Origin: Pseudeuparius sepicola
Taxonomy: Eukaryota > Arthropoda > Insecta > Coleoptera > Anthribidae
Assembly: GCA_963920635.1 (NCBI GenBank)
Contig: OY987308.1
Coordinates: 20,241,096 to 20,305,095 of the forward strand
Direction of reading: 5' to 3'
DNA length: 64,000 bases
Program-made: the position numbers and the translations under genes
The notes under the pieces: generated by a model
Seen by the model: the letters and a program-made list of their open reading frames with translations, nothing else
Database searches by the model: none
What the model was told of the DNA's origin: nothing
Part shown: positions 27,338-38,200 of the stretch, piece by piece
Numbering within the stretch: the first letter of the stretch is position 1
How the letters are laid out: every line of letters starts with the position of its first letter

Positions 27338-27458
27338 TTAGGAAAAAATTATTAAAGGAAATGTCAAAAATTCTGTACAATTAAAGAAACAACATTTATG
27401 CATGGGAATGGTGATTTTGTAGAAACCCAGATATTTCAATATTAAAATTATAACATAC

Positions 27459-27832
27459 CCTTTGCAAATCTCTTCCAAGAGTTGTTTTCTTGTTCTTTTC
27501 TCATAACGAAAATCTCTAGATGCATTTTGCTCCTTTTTTGCCATTGGTAAATTTTTGGAAGGGATAGCTTCATTTTTTAAGGCTCTAAATCGACCATTTT
27601 TTGGCGAATATCCAAGTAGTTCATGTTGTAGATTACGTACATAATCATCTTTCTCAAAATGTTTTGAGCAAATACGTGCAGAACTTGTATTGAATTTATT
27701 ATCCTTGCGAATGCACAAGTTAACCCATTCACTACACATTTTCTTGTCTTTCGGAAAAGTAAAAAACCTTATATTTTTATCGAAGTTTTTGGCTTCGTTA
27801 TCCACATTACATCCGTACACAGCACATCTCAT
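27459..27832 (-). CDS. THAP-domain protein, first exon (paralogue 2)
   Basis: ATG at 27,832. A full THAP finger lies within one exon: C3-x4-C8-x46-C55-x2-H58-F59, with FFTFP at residues 23-27, Trp36 and an AIPS box further on. A Lys/Arg-rich stretch follows (KRTRKQLLEEIC) before a GTATGT donor in phase 2. This is the same exit phase as the other THAP genes here. Later exons were not fixed. A short downstream exon reading QFQEQLLYKKKQLVL is one possibility. The product would be a nuclear DNA-binding protein with unknown target. Unlike the 25,421 gene, the whole finger is in exon 1, so the two are not simple tandem copies. Confidence 0.75.
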
Positions 27833-28327
27833 TATTACCAAGGTTAGTTCATAGTTTATCCTATAAACTAACCTTGATTATTACAAGTTTTTAAATTAAA
27901 AAATAATAACAGAAACACCGTTACGCAACAGCATAAAAAGAATCAGCAGCCGCCAACAGCACTAAACAACGCTCGTAATGACGTCACAGACCAACTGTGG
28001 CCTGCGCGAAATCTTATCTTGGGTTATTCAGTTCAGTGTTAACGCGTGGTGATCGATATTTCCATCCTGAAAAACTGCTTTGATATAATTTGCATGTTTC
28101 CGAAAATATGACCTACTTTATTTTCTAACGTTTCGTTTTCGCTTAGTCCGCGTCTGTATTCATTTAAATTTGGGGCCTTATTAAGTTCAATCGATTTCTG
28201 CACAAATCAGATGTCAGCTGACCCCGTCATAAAAAACGAAGCTTGGACCACAGCGCCGCTATGCCCGCTATGCCTTTTTGATAGCAAAACAGAGAAATAA
28301 AACCAAAGTTATCGGAAAGGTACTTAC

Positions 28328-28686
28328 ACGTGATCCTTTTTCAGCAAACTCCTTTTTTTATTCCTGTCATCACGGTCCTTTTGCTTGGGTGTTTTAGCGT
28401 TCGGAGATTCCGCCAGATTAAGGGAAGGTACAGCATCATCTTTCAACTTCCACTTACTTTTGGGCAATTGCAATAGTTTTTCTTTAGCCCGAAAGTCGTC
28501 ATCCGAAAAATGCCTCGAACATATTCTCGCATTTTTACCATTAAAACCATGCTTCTGAGAGCACCGTTGCATCCACAATTTGCAAATCTCTTCAGAGGTC
28601 GGAAAACTAAAGTACCGGTACTTGGACGAGTAGTTCCTACTCTTTTTATTGTTGTTACTGGTACAATTCATCACTGCACAGTACAT
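28328..28686 (-). CDS. THAP-domain protein, first exon (paralogue 3)
   Basis: ATG at 28,686. Finger: C3-x4-C8-x47-C56-x2-H59-F60, with YFSFP at residues 25-29, Trp38, and an AVPSLNL box. A basic tail (DRDDRNKKRSLLKKD) runs to a strong GTAAGT donor in phase 2. It closely resembles the exon at 27,459-27,832 in layout (MxCAV start, 119-124 codons, same exit phase), so these two are probably tandem paralogues. Downstream, acceptors exist that would add only about ten codons before a stop, so the full protein may be short. The downstream structure is unresolved. Confidence 0.75.
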
Positions 28687-29598
28687 TGTTTGTTTACAAA
28701 GAAACCAAATCCACAGGTTAGGGCAAATTATTCATCTGCGGCAAAACGCAATCACAAATTAACAAACGATGGTATGGTTGGGTTTTCTGTGAGCGATACG
28801 CTCCCGTCTCACACCAGGCTGTAATAATCTAAGAATATTTATTTATTAGTCTGAGGTAATAATCATTTCGGTTCCCTTTGCGCAATACCAACACGTCACG
28901 CTGTGACTAGGTCCTATAGGTACCATAGGCGGGTCATGGTCATATGTGCAATGTAGCAGCAGCGTACAATAGCGGAGCGATCCCGAACTAGTAAGCTTCA
29001 ATGTGATTGGCTCAGAGAAGTTTTAAAATTCAAACCCACCAATGATATTGTTGGAAACTGGCTCGGGATTGCGCCGCACACATAGTTATTGATTATAAAT
29101 GAAATAAAACGACGCCTATGAACCTAACCGCGCGCTAGAGGCGATAAACTATGGGGAGGGGACTGTGGACGCAGTGTTGTCACATGTGCCGGCAGCGTCG
29201 CTAGATTTTCTTAACCGTGAATTTTATTACCTATATTATGTAGGATAATTAAATAAAAACGACTCTGCGGCCGGATAAGCCGCTTTTACACCTCCAAAAT
29301 ACATGTAAAAGCATGTGGCCAAGATGAATAATGATACGATTCGTATCCAGTGTTCACAATCCCGCTTCGCTATACCTGGACCAACACAGTGTCGGTCCAA
29401 ACTATACCTAAGAAAGCTGTTCGAAATTAATAATAATCGCAAATCAGCCATTTGGCGACTTGTGATTTCTACAAAAAAAAGTCGCCAGAGCCTATTGAAA
29501 ATTGCCAAATTTGCGATAAATCGCGCCATCTGGCAACACTGTGCGCACAAGCTGACGTCACAGCATAAACAAGGACACACTAATCCGTGAGCCAGGAC

Positions 29599-30155
29599 CA
29601 TTGAGGTAGTGAGGGGGGGGGGAGAAGCTGTCACGTGACACGTGACCCAAAACGGGTTCACCTACGTCATAGATTACAAGAACAACGTCAATTTGTTGTC
29701 TCGGTGCTAAAAGTGCATTAAAAGTGGCTAAAAGTGCAGTTTTCCTTGTTATTACGAGCTATTGACCTCTGGAAATAAATATGTCATGTGCTGTACGTTG
29801 TTGCAGTAGCAATTCTAAAGTGGACAAAAATAAATTCACAGGAATTACATTTCACAGGTAATGTAAACAATAGACAGAACCGTATCAATATAATTTATAA
29901 TATCCACTTTGGTACTTTATGAAAAGAAAAATATTACCTTTATAACTACTCTAGCTATGTATTTGACTGACTAAACCCAGCTTTTGATTTCGTCGTTGTT
30001 AGTTTTCTTTTTTTTTTACATTTTACTAGATATACTGTTTAATGAGACTGGCGTGTCAGCCATATTGATCCACAACTTAGCCACACCCCCTGAACCCATT
30101 TGCTATATGGGACAAAGTAATGTTATGGGGCCTCCCCCCCCATACTAACTCAATT
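29599..30155 (+). mobile_element. P-element-like short transposon (copy 2)
   Basis: Its 557 bp are closely related to 25,610-26,179. Left end CATTGAGGTAGTGAGG and right end AACTCAATT are inverted. It is flanked by an exact 8-bp duplication, GCCAGGAC (29,591-29,598 and 30,156-30,163). It carries an undamaged THAP start exon, while the rest of a transposase is missing. Confidence 0.8.
29781..29857 (+). CDS. THAP start exon within P-like element
   Basis: ATG at 29,781. Reads MSCAVRCCSSNSKVDKNKFT then GITFHR, and exits at a GTAATG donor in phase 2. The first cysteine pair (C3-x4-C8) and the FHR block fit the front half of a THAP finger. Phase and break point match exon 1 of the ten-exon gene at 25,421. 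No partner exon with the second C-x2-H half is visible downstream on this strand, so it is probably an orphan left by internal deletion of the transposon. Confidence 0.55.
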
Positions 30156-30163
30156 GCCAGGAC

Positions 30164-30185
30164 CATTGAGGATACTAACTCAATT
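30164..30185. mobile_element. 22-bp remnant of both P-like ends between target duplications
   Basis: CATTGAGG joined to ATACTAACTCAATT. These are the outermost bases of the left and right ends of the neighbouring P-like element, flanked by a third GCCAGGAC (30,186-30,193). It looks like an element deleted to its tips. Confidence 0.65.
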
Positions 30186-30193
30186 GCCAGGAC

Positions 30194-30880
30194 TAATATC
30201 TTTCCTCTTATCCACCTTTTCCAACAGATTACAGAAAATGTTTATATTTCAAAATGAAATTATTAAATTGTAAGCATTTATTAATAATAAGATTATTACT
30301 CACTTACCTATAGAATAAAAGCAGCAGCAGAGAGTCCCTTGAATTTTGAAGAATATGGTCGACTTGCGGTTTGGACCTTCCCAAGGCTACAAAATAATTC
30401 TGCCTTATTGTAATATTGTAAAATTCTTAAAAATATTTTTTATAACAAATGGTCTGAAGTTTTTTTTTAATTCAAAAATTTGAACGACATCTGTCAAAAA
30501 CTTCAATATAATAATTTGGCTACAGAGAAGACAGAATATAGAGGCTCATCAGTTTCACGGTATATTTAATGTGTAAGGTATTGGCAAAAGTTTACTCAAT
30601 AAAAAATGGAAGTCGTTTCTCTTTTCGAAAACAGTAGTGGTTTGTTAAATTAGGGAATATGTATTTCTTTTTTTATTAATTTCGATTACGTGGAAAGGGC
30701 CTATTATACAAGATGGGCTCTCTATATTCTTTCTTATTTGTGATTCTGTAAATAAATATGTAGCAAAAATAATTAAGGAAAAAATACCAATAGTCGCGTA
30801 GCAAATAAAAAGATACGAAGAAATAATCTGGAAGGAGAACCTAAGACAAAATGTTCGGGTAAAATGGAATTTTAATAAAC
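30194..30880. other. No gene seen
   Basis: AT-rich spacer between the P-like elements and the presumed KDM3 3' end. No exon, repeat or element recognised. Confidence 0.5.
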
Positions 30881-32012
30881 ATTTTTTTTATTCAAACTTA
30901 TAATTATACATAATATACATAGTACAAAAAATCTTACCTCCCGTTAGAGAGATCTCGAAAAAAAAACATTACAATTTCTGTATGTACAAAAAAACTTAAA
31001 ACTCTAAACTGTACAATTTAACTTTAAGCAAATAAATTATCGTTTGAAACAATATACATATATATATGGTGTGTTTATGTGTGATAGAAAATATACAAAA
31101 TTTGTGGCCAACATTGCGAATCTCATTCCAAGTTGGCCGATCAAGAGACGTGGGAGAACCATCAGGGGCGTGTCGTTGTATTTTATGTTACAAAATAATC
31201 GAGATCATTCATAATTAAGTATAAAGATGTCGGGCGTATTAGTAGCATTTCTGGAATCTTTTCTTTAGAAATCCGCCTAGATTATCGGATTGGCACTTTC
31301 AAATAGCACTTTTAAAGTTTTGTTTTTTGTTTCGAGCGTAGCAAGTGGCTTTGTCTCTGAAAATACATTTTTTTTTTGTCGAACAGGCACAGCATACAAC
31401 TTCTTAAAATAACACTGGTACTTTCTCTTAAACGACATTGATATATAAAATTTCGAAAAAGCGGCGGGAGGCGGCCCCACACTCCGAATCAACTTAAACA
31501 GTTCGATTTATTTTTGCATCGCCCCTCCCAGCTTCAACAGAGAAATAGTAATAGTGGCTAAATATAAGTTTCGTGTCGGAAACGGACACAAAAAATCAAC
31601 AACAGGAAGTTTCACCGTGCAACTTGCATCCAAATTAAAAAAAAGAGTTTGCTCTGTACAAATCTCTATGTACAACAATGAAAATTACAGTCCAACAGTT
31701 ATCGTTTATGTACACGAAAATGAAACGCGAATAAACACTTATATCACAAAGGAATCTTCTCTTTTTTTTTAGTAAACATTTTGGTTTTTTTACTCCGCCG
31801 ATAAATATTTCAGAAGCAAGTCGGGGGAGTTTGCTTTTTTAGTGCTTTGTACTGAAACAATAGAACATTTTCAACGTGAAGTTAAGACACCGATAAGCAC
31901 GTGAGAGACCACCGAATATTTTTTTATCACCTTTCCAGACTGTTTTCTGGCTGCCTTCCGTCCCACTTACGTTTTCACTTCGTTTACGCCCAAAGGGGGG
32001 ATCACTTCAACT
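30881..32012 (-). other. Presumed KDM3 3' untranslated region
   Basis: The stretch after the KDM3 stop is free of recognisable transposons. A TTTATT at about 30,888 (AATAAA on the gene strand) is a candidate polyadenylation signal. The extent of the UTR is inference from the absence of other features. Confidence 0.35.
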
Positions 32013-32291
32013 TTAACCACTGTCACTGTCCTTGCTGTTCTTGTCGGAGTCGTCGTCCTTCCCGTTCCTGTCCTCCTCCTTCTTGACGTACTTGCTCATG
32101 ACGGAGGTGAGCGAGCTGAGCGAGTCCTTGACGGCGTGATAGATGATGTTCTTGATCTGCAGCTTGTCCTCGTGGTTCGAGTGGGTGTCGCTGAGGTCCC
32201 TGAACTCCTGCGTCAGGTGGAAGCAGTGCGCCACGTTCTCCGGACTGACGAAGTCCTCGGCCACCTTTATACAGTTGTGCAGGTTGCGAAC
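32013..32291 (-). CDS. Kdm3: Kdm3 last coding exon (JmjC end, acidic tail)
   Basis: 92 codons plus TAA (32,013-32,015). Starts [20 protein letters not shown] right after the His of APHQ in the previous exon, the standard continuation of the JmjC fold in KDM3 proteins. It ends with a Lys/Asp/Ser-rich tail ([15 protein letters not shown]). The acceptor is CGTTTTCAG. Confidence 0.93.
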   Translation of the reverse strand, partial: VRNLHNCIKVAEDFVSPENVAHCFHLTQEFRDLSDTHSNHEDKLQIKNIIYHAVKDSLSSLTSVMSKYVKKEEDRNGKDDDSDKNSKDSDSG

Positions 32292-35200
32292 CTGAAAACG
32301 AAAGGGTGGAGTCAAAACACTTGCACACACACCTCCACAGATAAATGCGACCACCGCCACGGATGCTGTTGGACGTTAGAATAATGGTCTAGGACTATAC
32401 GTTCATCGCCAGCATTTTATAATAGTTTTCTTGTTACAAAAATAAAAGGCAGTGCAATAAAATTGATAACACATAAAAAACGCACGAGTTATCAGTGGCA
32501 TTGTATCATTATTACGCTGTGATAATATGCCAATATGAAAATACCCAATATTTGTTGTTGATGCTGTTGTTGTTATTATTGTTATAACAGATTTTATTTT
32601 TCTAGGTTAGTTTTTTTTGGTAATAATGCCTGTTTTACATTGACAATTTCTTCATGAATTAATTCATGAAGCAACTTCAAGGACAAATTAATATAAAAAA
32701 TCCTGTATTACACTGGCAATTCTTCACGAATTAGAGCATGTTCTATTTTCCCTCAAGTTTTGCGTGAACTTCAGGAGTACTAACATTGAAAATTTGAACA
32801 CAAGGAAGGTTATATTTTGATACTGATTTTGTTTGAGGCATTAGACGAGGAAGAGGAGAGTACATAGTTTTAAAGATAATATACTTAGATAAAAAGTGTG
32901 TGAAATGTTACAATATGTTTTATTTATGTTTCCGCTGCCAAGGCACAGCTCCCTAATTCACGAAATAATCACAAAACTCCTCTTGGGCAGCAACGCAAGT
33001 ATGTCTTGGAGAGCATGTTTGGTAAGAAAGTCCAAATTGAAATATATAGTCTTTATCAAGCTCTTCTAGGATGGAAGTAGGACATTCGGGTCTCAAAAAT
33101 TATGTAATGTGCAACATGCCGATGTTATGGTTTGCACTTTTTCCACATTCAAATTAATTGTAGTCAAAAAACTCCAAATCGTTTGGCTAAAATGCCAAAT
33201 ACATTTTCAACTATTCTTCTAGCCAGACTTAATCTGTAGTTAGATGCTTTGGATGAAGATGGATATGGTTAGAAAGTATATTCTGATAGGGGAAATGCAG
33301 CACAAAAAAATATTTTGTTATTTATTCTCTTGTGTTGGTATTCGCTAGAATCTAACATAAGGTGACAAAAAATTCATAAATTTCTTCATCGGTGTAAAAT
33401 AGAAATTGTCGTGAATTAATTCATGAATTTATTCATAAACTTATTCATGAATTAATTCATAAACGTATTCATGAATTAATTCATGAAGAAATTGTCAATG
33501 TAAAACAGGCTTTATTTCCAATGGCGTAACCCACCCCAGATTTTCTTGAAATTTTGGCTACCCTCCCTATTTTCGAGGTCCCTGAACACGAATCTGGCCT
33601 TGGTTTTTCCCGGTCGGACGTAGTTTCTGAGAAAATGAATTTTAAAATTTCCTTTTGACAACCTGTATTTCACGGCGATATTTGTGGTTGTACTCAGGAT
33701 GAATTTTTACTGTACGCAACTCAAACTAATCACCATACTATTTTGCAACATCAAAATCCGTGGAAAAAACGAAATTTTGAAAGATTTATGTCGTGTTTAC
33801 CCGACATTCGGCGCGCGCCGAATGTCGTGCCAAAAAAAAAAGCGGACTGGCGTAAGTAGACACGTCATAAATCTTTGAAAATTTCGGATTTTCCGCGGAT
33901 TTTCGCGAAGTGTCGGTGTTGCAAAAAGGTGCAAAATAGTGTGGTGATCAGTTCGAGCTGCGTACAGTAAAAATGTATCTGGATTATAACCACAAATATC
34001 GCCGTGAAATACGGGGTGTCAAAAGGAATTTTGAAAATTAATTTTCTCGAAAACTACGTCCGAGCGGGAAAAGCCAAAGACCTCCAAAATAGGGGGGTAA
34101 CCAAAATTTCAAGAAAATCAGGGGTGGGTTACACCATTGGAAATAATTACCCTATCATTAATGTTTGCTTGAGATACTTCCCCAATTAGATGAAAATGAA
34201 AAAGACAGTAGGAATACCTAATCTAAAATACTAAAGAAAAATTCTTGATTTTTCACCTTGATTTACAGTGTGTCCCTGGATTAGTGTCTGGAGGGGGGAA
34301 TTTTCTTTATTATTCACTTTTTCGAAAAAGTCATTCTTTGTGAAAAGTTTTGCTTGCAAAAATAATTAGATTGCACCAAATACCTATTACATTAAACATT
34401 CAGGGTGGACAAAATACTAAAAAATGTGAAAATCACCCAAGAGTAAAGTACCCCTATTGTTCAATTTCAATGGTATACATACAAGGAACTTGAATATTTG
34501 TTCATTTTCAAGAATTTTATTTATTTAAAAAAGCAGTTAGTACCTGATAAATATTTTGTGCCCCATTTTTGCAATGTGAAACTGGTGTGACAGCACATGT
34601 CATAACATTTATAACAATTACTATTATTTTTTTAATTATAAAAGCCTGGTTCATGCAGCTTCTTTATCTTTTAATTTTACTTTATCTTTAAGAAATAACC
34701 AATGGCATTTGTCCCTTGATTTGAACTGACCAATGACATTTAATATTTCTGAAAGATAAAAAAAAATTAAAAGATAAAGAAGCTGTATGAACCAGGCATA
34801 AAATATACTTATAAATAAAAAATTCTTAAAAAATTCTAATTAAATGCAAAGCGCGTGGTTTGGGGGGACAATCAGATTGTTTAGGTAAAGGACGAGACCT
34901 TGGTTTAGGAAATGGGGGGACAATCAGATTTCTAGGTCAATGAAAAGGATGTGGTTTGAGGAGTGGGGGTCCAATGAACATCTGAGGGAGGTGGGGAGCC
35001 AATTTATCTATAGTAAAATCGAGCAATCCGTACGCCTGGCGTAAATAAAACCACGTGTTCAATGACGATCCGCGATTGGTCGGTAGGCTATAAAATTTCA
35101 CCCGACTCGGCAACAGGGACGTGCTCGATCGCAAAAGTGTAGATATTCGGTTTTATCTTGTTGTTTTCAGCTATTTAGACACTACCACAAATAATTTTAT

Positions 35201-38200
35201 CGATGTTTTGAACCATTTTAATTAAGCCAATAATTCTTGTCTGAAATATTTTGTGTACACAATTGTAAGACTAAAATTAAAGGTCGTACCTCCGTGCGGC
35301 TATGGCAGATATTTCAACGCATGTGCTTTTGTTTACGCCAGGCGTAAGAGTTGCTCGATTTTAGTATAGTTCACGAAAAAAATCAGAACGCCGGAATTCT
35401 TACAATCTCTTAAACACATTTTCTAGATTAGTGTCAAACACATTTGCGGAACCAAATTATAACGCAAAGTTAATGTTAAAAGTAAGATTTTTTTCGGAAC
35501 GTAGTCGAACATCACCGTCTTCAGGACGAATTCGAAAATCTCGGCAACACCACAAACGCCTCTGAAGAGAACCGAATCCCGACCAAACAAAAAAAGAAGA
35601 AAACACCAACCTGATGCGGCGCCCCGGCCGGTATGAAGACGGCATCGCCCAGACACTGCACGATCGCGTAACCCTCGACCCCGTACTCCTTGTACAGCCT
35701 CTCCCTCAGCGGCCCGTCCAGGTAGCAGCTCTGGTCGTGGATCGGGTCGTGGTGCGGCTCGAGCCGCCCGCCCTTCTCCACCACCACCTTGTTGAGCAGG
35801 TCGCGGATCTTGTCGGCGTCCCGCGCGTTGTATATGTGCCAGAGCGCGCCCGGCAGCTCGCCCTTGTCGCGCACCCGCCTCCTCGTCAGGATGTCGCAGC
35901 CGGCCTCGTCGATCGCCCGAAACGCCTCCTTGACGTGCTCCTCGGGCTCCCCGTCCCTCGGTATGCCGACGTACACCATGACGTTCACCGCGTCGCTGAT
36001 GTCCAGGTGCAGGTTGGTCGTGCCCTTGTTCGGGTGCAGCGCCGAGCCGTACGCGTTGTACATCTTCGGGCCGAGGTCGGGCCGCACGAAGCAGTCGGGC
36101 AGGCGCGACGCCAGGTTCAGGCGGCCGGTGCGGTGCGTGTACTCGGCCAGCGGCAGCACGCCCATGAGGTCGGCGTAGCGCGTCGGCAGCATCTCGGCGA
36201 AGTCCTCGCCGGGCGGCCAGTCCTTCAGCTTCAGCAGCATGGGCTGGCCCTTGTCGTCGCGCAGCCGCTTGGAGAAGTTGTCGAAGCCCTCCCAGAACTT
36301 GCGCATCGGCTGGTTGGGCACGAGGTTGCCCGTCATGCAGTTGATGAGGTCGTTCTTCTCGTCGCCGAAGTCGCGCGCGAACGCGTCCGGGTGCCACAGG
36401 TCCTTGTCGACGTTGCGCGTCACGTCGGAGACGATGACCGGCTGGCCGCGCTTCCACTGGTCCTGCAAGAGAACGGGGAACGTCAGGAACGTGGCACGAC
36501 GAATTGTTTTAATAATAATAATAATAATAAAATGAACTTTATTGTCAAAGATAAAATCTTATGGACAAAGTTTTCACAATACATACAAATTAACAAAAAC
36601 CGTCATCATGCTGAATAGAAGTCATATTACAGTCTCTAGTCAGAACTTAGACTAAACTATCCTGAAAGTATTCATCGAGTACATAATATGCTTTTTCCAA
36701 GAGAAGAAGCTTAACCGTGCTTCTAAACATTGTAATTGAATCAATATTTCTTATATGCAAAGGCAGGTGGTTGAACATCTTTCTGGAAGTGTAGAGCAGT
36801 GATTTTTTTACACATGTAGTATAAGGTATAGGAAGATCTATCCTTAGAACCTGCCTCGTGCTGCAGCCAGAGTTCCTAGACGAATTAAGAATATTATTAC
36901 GATGTTTTTTAAACATTAAGCAGAGAGTCTCCAGAATAAATATCGATGTGAGGGTCAATACTTTGTGGGCTCTAAAAAGAGGACGACAAGAGTCACGCAA
37001 ACCAGATCCAGTGATGAATCGCAGTGCTCGCTTCTGAAGGACAAAGACAGATTTGAGCAGTGTCTGTCCACAGTTTCCCCAGAAACAAATCCCATACCTC
37101 AAGTGAGATTCAATGAGGGCAAAGTAAGCGTTCCTCGCTATAGCTCTACTGAGCTCACTCGAGATAACTCTCAACGCAAAACAACCCTTGGCCAGCTTAT
37201 GCCGCAAATGTTCAACGTGGTCCTGAAAGGACAATTTACTATCAATGTGCAAGCCAAGAAACTTACAAGAGTTTGACTCTTTCAAAGTTCGACCCCCTAG
37301 AGAGATTCCATTAATTGAACACTTAAACAGTAAAACATTCGTCTTTTGCACATTAAATGAGAGCCGGTTAGAATCACACCACATCTTGACTTTAAGGATA
37401 TCAGTTTCAATTATGCCATTCAACTGCTGAGGATCCTTGCTTCGCCAAAATATGGTGGTGTCATCTGCAAACATGGTAAATCTCCCTTCAATATCTATAA
37501 ACGCCAGATCGTTAACATACAGCAGAAACAAAACAGGTCCAAGGGCAGAACCCTGGGGAACACCAACCTGGAATATCTTGTAGTTGTCCTTGCAGGTCGG
37601 GTCGCTCAGCCTCAGCAGCTTCCCGTCGCACAGCCACGAGTGCGGCACGTCCGGATACATCAGCTTGCTCTCGGTCAGCGTCATTATCCTGATGGGCAGC
37701 TGCTGCCTGCCCTTGTGCAGCCAGTTGTACCGCCTCACGTAGTGCTTCAGCTCCACCTTCTCCTCCTCCTTCTCCTGCTTCATCGGCACGCTCTCCTCAA
37801 TCACGTTCGAGATCACGTCCTCCAGGTTCTCCACCTTCGGCGCCGGCTTCTTCTTGTCCGTCTTCGCGACGGGCGAGGTCGCCCGCGACCCGTTCGGCTT
37901 CGACGGCCGTATCAGCAGTTCCCTCAGCGTCGAAAAGTTGCCCTCCTCCTCGCTGCTCGAGCCGTCCGGTTTCTTCTCCTCCGAATTCGACAGGGCCACG
38001 TCGGCCAGCCAGCTGAGCGGCGAGGCCTTCTCCTCCTTCGCGCCGTTCACCGTCTTCTCCTCCTCCTTCACCTCCTTCTTGAGCCCGTTCAGTTTCTCGT
38101 TCAGGATGTTCTTGATCACCTCCTTGTTGGCGTTGTTCGGGTGTTTCTCCTTGGACGTGGGGCAGCCGCAGAACTGCTCGATGTTCCACAGCTCGCGCAT

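Noticed and set aside
29236..29661. 141-codon minus ORF
   Set aside because: It spans the end of a P-like element and flanking spacer. No domain, no start context.
35614..36618. 334-codon plus-strand ORF opposite the JmjC exon
   Set aside because: It is the antisense shadow of a GC-rich coding exon, with Arg/Val/Leu-biased composition and no family resemblance. The same applies to plus ORFs at 37,640, 44,633, 46,517 and 50,661.
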